NCBI RefSeq assembly: GCF_021129175.1
Contig: NZ_JAJOHV010000092.1
Coordinates: 1-64,000, forward strand
DNA: 64,000 nucleotides
Source: Chromobacterium piscinae
GTDB lineage: Bacteria; Pseudomonadota; Gammaproteobacteria; Burkholderiales; Chromobacteriaceae
Direction: 5' to 3'
The translations under genes and the position numbers were made by a program. Position 1 is the first letter of the stretch, and every line of letters starts with the position of its first letter. The notes under the pieces were generated by a model. The model ran no database searches. It had not been told where the DNA came from and saw only the letters and a list, made by a program, of their open reading frames with translations. Positions 59,621-64,000 of the stretch are shown one piece after another.

Positions 59621-61081
59621 ATGCTTGAAACCATCCGGCGGCGCTTTCAGGCGCTGCAGCCGCAAGCGGACTTCTGCTCGCTGCGCTACGTGGAGGAAGA
59701 CAACGAGCGCCTGAGCGTGCGCCAGGGGCGGCAACAGCCGCTCGTGCGCCGGCACGATCGCGGCGCGATGATCACGGTGCTCGATGGCGGCGGCTACGGC
59801 TATGCGGCCACCGCCGATTTGAGCGAAGCGGGGCTGCGCGCGGCTTTCGAACGCGCACGGAACTGGGCGCGCGCCACAGCGGGACGCGGCGTGTTCGACT
59901 ACCGGCAGATCCAGATGCCCAGCCCGCAAGGCCGTTACCAGGGACCGGGATGCGATGGCGAGACGGAGTGGCCGCGCGCCGTGCTGCTGGATCTGCTGCT
60001 CAGCGAGTCGGCGGCGGCCAAAGGCGGCGACGACCGGGTGGTGGATTGGTCGGCCAGCCTGTGGCGGCAGGATATTCGCCAGTTGTACCTGACTTCAACC
60101 GGCGGCGAAGCCGAGCAGCGCATGCGCGCGTTGACGCCGTCGCTGGTGGTGACGGCGTTCGACAAGGGTCGGGTTCAGACCCGCAGCCTGGGTGGACAGT
60201 ACGGTGGTCTGGGCCGCCAGGGCGGGCTGGAGCTGATCGCCGAGGCAGGCTTGCGCGGCGCGGGCCGACGCGTCGCCGACGAAGCCTTGCAACTGCTGGC
60301 CGCGCCCAACTGTCCGAGCGGCAAGATGGACTTGCTGCTGATGCCCGAGCAGATGATGCTGCAGATCCACGAAAGCATAGGCCACCCGCTGGAATTGGAC
60401 CGGATTTTGGGCGACGAACGCAATTACGCCGGCACCAGCTTCGTCACGCCGGACATGTTCGGCAGCTACCGCTATGGCTCGGATTTGCTCAATGTCACTT
60501 TCGATCCGCTGCAGCGCAATGAACTGGCCAGCTACGGCTGGGACGACGACGGCAAGCCGGCGGAGAAGGTGTGGCTTATTCGCGATGGCGTGCTGGAGCG
60601 GCCGCTGGGCGGCGATATCTCGTCCGCGCGCGCGCGCCTGAATGGCTTCGCCTTGGATGGCGTGGCGAACAGCCGCGCCTGCAACTGGAACCGCGCGCCG
60701 ATAGACCGCATGGCCAATCTCAATGTCGAACCCGGCGACAAGACTTTCACGCAACTGGTGGCCGGCATTGAGCGCGGCGTGCTGATGCAAACCAACGTCA
60801 GCTGGTCCATCGACGACTCGCGCAACAAGTTCCAGTTCGGCTGCGAATGGGGCCAGTTGATCGAAAACGGCGAGTTGAAGGGCGTGGTGCGCAATCCGAA
60901 CTATCGCGGCGTTTCCGCCAGCTTCTGGCGCTCGCTGAAGGCGGTGGGCGACGCGAGCACCTTCACGGTGATGGGCACGCCGTATTGCGGCAAAGGCGAA
61001 CCGAACCAGGTGGTGAGGGTGGGGCACGCCTCGCCGGCCTGCGTGTTCGGCGAGGTGGACGTTTTCGGAGGGGCGGCATGA
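59621..61081 (+). CDS. TldD-like metalloprotease subunit
   Basis: A 486-residue member of the TldD/PmbA (peptidase U62) family. The zinc-binding motif is H250-ESIG-H254 in QMMLQIHESIGHPLELDRIL, and the family N-terminus is seen as RYVEEDNERLSVRQGRQQPL. The C-terminal half shows GVLMQTNVSWSIDDSRNKFQFGCEWGQLIENGELKGVVRNPNYRGVS. In E. coli, TldD and TldE form a heterodimer that degrades unfolded peptides and matures microcin B17. It shares its end with the TldE-like gene (ATGA overlap). The ATG at 59621 follows CCGGAGCC. This looks like a paralogous pair rather than the housekeeping tldD, because the partner is adjacent. Confidence 0.9.
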   Translation: MLETIRRRFQALQPQADFCSLRYVEEDNERLSVRQGRQQPLVRRHDRGAMITVLDGGGYGYAATADLSEAGLRAAFERARNWARATAGRGVFDYRQIQMPSPQGRYQGPGCDGETEWPRAVLLDLLLSESAAAKGGDDRVVDWSASLWRQDIRQLYLTSTGGEAEQRMRALTPSLVVTAFDKGRVQTRSLGGQYGGLGRQGGLELIAEAGLRGAGRRVADEALQLLAAPNCPSGKMDLLLMPEQMMLQIHESIGHPLELDRILGDERNYAGTSFVTPDMFGSYRYGSDLLNVTFDPLQRNELASYGWDDDGKPAEKVWLIRDGVLERPLGGDISSARARLNGFALDGVANSRACNWNRAPIDRMANLNVEPGDKTFTQLVAGIERGVLMQTNVSWSIDDSRNKFQFGCEWGQLIENGELKGVVRNPNYRGVSASFWRSLKAVGDASTFTVMGTPYCGKGEPNQVVRVGHASPACVFGEVDVFGGAA

Positions 61082-62397
61082 TGCGCGCGCATTTGCAAAG
61101 ATTGGCGGCGGCGCTGAACGGCCTGCTGCGCGAGGAAGAAGGATTCACGCTGTGGCTGGAGGCGGAGCGCACCGATTTCGTCCGTTTCAACCACGGCAAA
61201 GTGCGTCAGGCCGGCCGAGTGGAGCAGGCCTACCTGGATTTGAGGCTGATCCGGGGCAAGCGCCAGGCCACGCAACAGCTGTCGCTGTGCGGTGGCGACG
61301 ACGACCTGGCCTTGCTGGAGGCCTCGCTGCCGGCGCTGCGTGAGGCGCTGGAGCAGGTGGAGGATGATCCCTTCCTGCTGTTGAGCGAGCAGCCGAACAG
61401 CACCGAAAGAATCGCCCCCGGCGCGCTGCCATCGGCGGAGACCATGGTCGCCGACATCCTCGCCTCCGCGGAAGGGCTGGACCTGGTGGGCATCCTGGCC
61501 TGCGGCGAGATGAGCTTCGGCTTCGCCAACCATCTGGGCCAGTTCAACTGGCAGCAGGGCGAGAGCTGGAACTTCGACTGGAGCCTGTATTCGCATGGCG
61601 ACAAGGCGGTGAAGCGCAGCCAGGCCGGCAGCGTCTGGGATGCCGGCGCGATCCGGCGCGGCATCGCCGAGGCCGCCGAGCAGCTGGCCTTGCTGAAGCT
61701 GCCGCTGAAAACGCTGGAGCCGGGCGAATACCGCGCTTACTTCACGCCCACCGCTTTGGGCAGCCTGCTGTCCATGCTGAACTGGGGCGGCTTGTCGGAA
61801 AAAGAGGCGAGAGCCAAGCGCAGCCCCTTGCTGAAGTTGGTCGACGGCGAGGCCAAGCTGTCGCCGCGGGTCAGTCTGGCTGAGGCGGCCGGGGAAGGGC
61901 TGTCGCCGCTGTTTCAGGCCGAAGGATTCATCCGGCCGGAGCGGGTGGATCTGATCGCCGGCGGAGCGCACCAGAACAGCCTGATCGGCCCGCGCAGCGC
62001 GCGGGAGTTCGGTCTCGAGCCGAATGCCGGAGCCGACGAGTACGCGGAGTCGATGCAATTGGCGGCTGGCGATCTGCCGCGCGAAGAGGCCTTGAAGGCG
62101 TTGGGCACCGGCGTGTATCTGTCCAATCTGTGGTATCTGAACTTCTCCGACCGCGCCGCCTGCCGCATTACCGGCATGACGCGTTTCGCCTGCTTCTGGG
62201 TGGAGGATGGAAAGATAGTCGCGCCCCTGGGGGTCATGCGTTTCGACGATAGCCTGTACAGCCTGCTGGGCGAGCAACTGGAAGCCTTGACCGCGGAGCG
62301 CGAGCTGCTGGTGGACGCTGGCAGCTATGGCGGCCGGGCCACGCAGAGCAAGCTGCTGCCTGGCGCCTTGGTCAAGGCGCTGCGCTTCAGCTTGTAA
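61078..62397 (+). CDS. TldE/PmbA-like inactive partner subunit
   Basis: A 439-residue TldE-type protein. It keeps the family layout (ERTDFVRFNHGKVRQAGRVEQAYLDLRLIRGKRQ at the N-terminus, NSLIGPRSAREFGLEPNAG and YLSNLWYLNFSDRAACRITGMTRFACFWVEDGKI near the end). There is no HExxxH zinc motif, as expected for the non-catalytic subunit that shapes the substrate chamber. The start overlaps the tldD-like stop by four bases; either of two adjacent ATGs (61078, 61081) fits, with GGAGG upstream. The substrate, possibly a modified peptide, is unknown; no precursor-peptide or cyclodehydratase gene is seen beside it. Confidence 0.88.
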   Translation: MMRAHLQRLAAALNGLLREEEGFTLWLEAERTDFVRFNHGKVRQAGRVEQAYLDLRLIRGKRQATQQLSLCGGDDDLALLEASLPALREALEQVEDDPFLLLSEQPNSTERIAPGALPSAETMVADILASAEGLDLVGILACGEMSFGFANHLGQFNWQQGESWNFDWSLYSHGDKAVKRSQAGSVWDAGAIRRGIAEAAEQLALLKLPLKTLEPGEYRAYFTPTALGSLLSMLNWGGLSEKEARAKRSPLLKLVDGEAKLSPRVSLAEAAGEGLSPLFQAEGFIRPERVDLIAGGAHQNSLIGPRSAREFGLEPNAGADEYAESMQLAAGDLPREEALKALGTGVYLSNLWYLNFSDRAACRITGMTRFACFWVEDGKIVAPLGVMRFDDSLYSLLGEQLEALTAERELLVDAGSYGGRATQSKLLPGALVKALRFSL

Positions 62398-62773
62398 GCT
62401 CGGCAGCCGGGACAAGGCGGAGGCTGGCCTCGCCCCGGCTGTTTCCTGTTGGCCTCCATGTATGCGGTTTTTACATGGTTGATGTGTTTGGCATGGTTGG
62501 ACATTGGGACAATATGCTCAATGTTCGCCATGTTTTGGCAGTGAAACGCCGTGACAGGCCATGCGTAAGCGGCATGCTTTCTCTTCATCGCGCATGGTGT
62601 AGAATGATCGCATTGCGAACTACGAAAACATGCCGGCAATGCGTTGAGTTCCGGACTTTGCATGTTGACGTGGCGTCTTATTATTTCCAGCCTTCGCCGC
62701 AATGGCGGATGTTGTGCCCCGGCGGCGTGGCCAACCATGAGCCGCGCCGCGACACCGAATCAAGGAATGCGTT
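62398..62773 (+). promoter_or_regulatory. intergenic region upstream of pepD
   Basis: A 376-bp AT-richer stretch without a credible gene. It holds two copies of CATGGTTG (62474 and 62492, 18 bp apart), an inverted pair ACATTG ... CAATGT (62501 and 62519), and GCCATGTTTTGGC (62527). These may be regulator-binding sites. TAGAAT at 62600-62605 is a candidate -10 for pepD, with no good -35, implying activation. A short frame across the region (from 62475) has no coding character. Confidence 0.5.
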
Positions 62774-64000
62774 GTGACCGATATCGCCAAGCTCGAACCG
62801 ACCGCTGTCTGGGAACATTTCCAAACCCTGTGCGACATTCCGCGCCCGTCCAAGCACGAGGAACAAGTGCGCGACTACATGAAAGGCTGGGCGGAACTGC
62901 GCGGCTTGGAAACCGTGGTCGACAAGGTCGGCAACCTGATCATCCGCAAGCCGGCCACGCCGGGCTATGAAGACCGCGCCGGCGTGGTGCTGCAGGGCCA
63001 TTTGGACATGGTGTGCCAGGCTAATAGCGGCACCGAGCACGACTTCTTCAAAGACCCGATCCGTCCGGTGTTGAAGGATGGTTGGCTGATCGCCGAGAAC
63101 ACCACGCTGGGCGCCGACAACGGCATCGGCGTGGCGCTGGGCATGGCGGTGCTGTCGGGCGACGACGTCGCCCATGGCCCGGTGGAAGTGCTGCTGACGC
63201 TGGATGAAGAGGCCGGCATGGGCGGCGCGCTGGGCCTGGAAACCGGCTTGTTGCAGGGTCAATACCTGATCAATATCGATACCGAAGAGTGGGGCGAGTT
63301 CTACATGGGCTGCGCCGGTGGCGTCGATGTCAACGTCACCCGTGAATACGCGGTCGAGCCGGTTCCGGCCGGCTACCAAGTAGCCAGCCTGACCATCAAG
63401 GGATTGAAGGGCGGCCACTCCGGCGCCGACATCCACCTGGGCCGCGGCAACGCCAACAAGATCCTGATCCGCCTGGTCCGCGAGTTGGAAGCCGAAACCG
63501 AGCTGCGCCTGGCCTCGCTGCAAGGCGGCACCGCCCGCAACGCGCTGTCGCGCGAAGCCTTCGCTGTGGTGGCGTATCCCGCTGCCGACGCCGCCAAGGT
63601 GGCGGCCAAGCTGGACGCGTTCCAGGCGCTGATGCGCTTCGAGCTGGCCGGCGTCGACGAAGGCGTGGCAGTGCTGTCCGAAGCGGCTTCCGCCGTCGGC
63701 GTGCTGGCGGTCGCCGATCAGGATGCCATCCTGTCCGCGCTGCACGCGGCGCCGCATGGCGTCAAACGCATGAGCCAGCGCGTCGAGGGCGTGGTGGAAA
63801 CCTCGAACAACCTGGGCGTGGTGCATGTGGGCGACGGCAAGGTGTTCGCCAACCTGATGGTGCGCTCCCTGCTGGATTCCGGCACCTGGATGCTGGCGCG
63901 CGAAGTGGAAAGCCTGTTCAAGCTGGCCGCGTTCAAGGTGGAGATGGAGGGCGGCTATCCGGGCTGGGCGCCGAATCCGGGCTCCAAGCTGTTGGCGCTG
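62774..64000 (+). CDS. pepD: aminoacyl-histidine dipeptidase (PepD), 3' part missing
   Basis: The first 409 residues of an M20-family metallopeptidase (about 485 in full) that hydrolyses Xaa-His and other dipeptides such as carnosine. Motifs include HFQTLCDIPRPSKHE, VLQGHLDMVCQ (His and Asp metal ligands), ENTTLGADNGIGVALGMAV (bridging Asp), LTLDEEAGMGGALGLE (catalytic and metal Glu), IDTEEWGE and IKGLKGGHSGADIHLGRGNAN in the lid domain. It starts at GTG 62774, with AAGGA seven bases upstream; no ATG fits the family N-terminus TDIAKLEPTAVWEHF. The frame is open at the window edge. Confidence 0.95.
   Translation, partial: MTDIAKLEPTAVWEHFQTLCDIPRPSKHEEQVRDYMKGWAELRGLETVVDKVGNLIIRKPATPGYEDRAGVVLQGHLDMVCQANSGTEHDFFKDPIRPVLKDGWLIAENTTLGADNGIGVALGMAVLSGDDVAHGPVEVLLTLDEEAGMGGALGLETGLLQGQYLINIDTEEWGEFYMGCAGGVDVNVTREYAVEPVPAGYQVASLTIKGLKGGHSGADIHLGRGNANKILIRLVRELEAETELRLASLQGGTARNALSREAFAVVAYPAADAAKVAAKLDAFQALMRFELAGVDEGVAVLSEAASAVGVLAVADQDAILSALHAAPHGVKRMSQRVEGVVETSNNLGVVHVGDGKVFANLMVRSLLDSGTWMLAREVESLFKLAAFKVEMEGGYPGWAPNPGSKLLAL

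Noticed and set aside
62475..62777. Possible 100-residue gene upstream of pepD
   Set aside because: No RBS, mixed composition, overlaps the candidate pepD promoter and the pepD start; probably chance.

Overview
The window looks like a piece of a Chromobacterium-type chromosome (Neisseriales, Betaproteobacteria). The evidence is high GC with strong C/G third-position bias, FadN-type beta-oxidation genes, MdtABC and MacAB pumps each with their own outer-membrane channel, a lipase with its Lif foldase, and a GH18 enzyme. The genus is an inference from gene content; no rRNA or tRNA gene is present to fix it. Both window edges cut genes: kdsA on the left and a pepD-type dipeptidase on the right.

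Layout. 1-2.6 kb: kdsA (partial), a small secreted six-cysteine protein, a YfcG-like glutathione transferase, and a decayed gene carrying a stop and two frameshifts. 2.7-9.4 kb: a leftward operon encoding a MoxR AAA+ ATPase, a bpX5-like protein, a vWA-like/beta-propeller protein and a membrane-anchored bpX6/solenoid/propeller protein. This is a MoxR-vWA-beta-propeller 'ternary' system, a class proposed to act in biological conflict, and it is the least understood and most interesting locus here. A small secreted protein lies just downstream of it. 9.6-19.6 kb: a GH18 hydrolase, then mdtABC plus an OprM-type channel. 20-28.1 kb: housekeeping genes kup, lysP, a MarC-family gene, an iron alcohol dehydrogenase, DUF488, MarR and metZ.

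28.2-37.8 kb: a fatty-acid degradation block with a PsrA-like TetR regulator, fadE, an acyl-CoA thioesterase, fadL, a FadN-type multifunctional enzyme and a thiolase. Related 14-bp motifs lie upstream of the regulator, fadL and the fadN-like gene, suggesting one regulon. A roughly 100-bp imperfect inverted repeat sits between the fadN-like gene and fadA.

37.9-46.3 kb: exported enzymes with dedicated folding helpers. A kexin-like subtilase is followed by a separate prodomain-like protein, which resembles the Aeromonas ASP/ORF2 arrangement. Next come a PilZ-like protein, a PlpD-type autotransported patatin phospholipase, and a lipase with its Lif chaperone.

46.4-51.1 kb: trpC, then a nitric-oxide response cluster (nnrS, a hemerythrin-like protein, DUF2249, a polytopic membrane protein and a Dnr-type Crp/Fnr regulator). 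The cluster is headed by a near-perfect FNR/Dnr box placed exactly as in a class II promoter. 51.3-57.7 kb: a divergent SDR/LysR pair and macAB with an outer-membrane channel. 57.8-64 kb: a prolyl-tRNA editing protein, a TetR gene divergent from a DUF1348 gene with two 18-bp palindromic operators between them, a TldD/TldE-like protease pair, and partial pepD.
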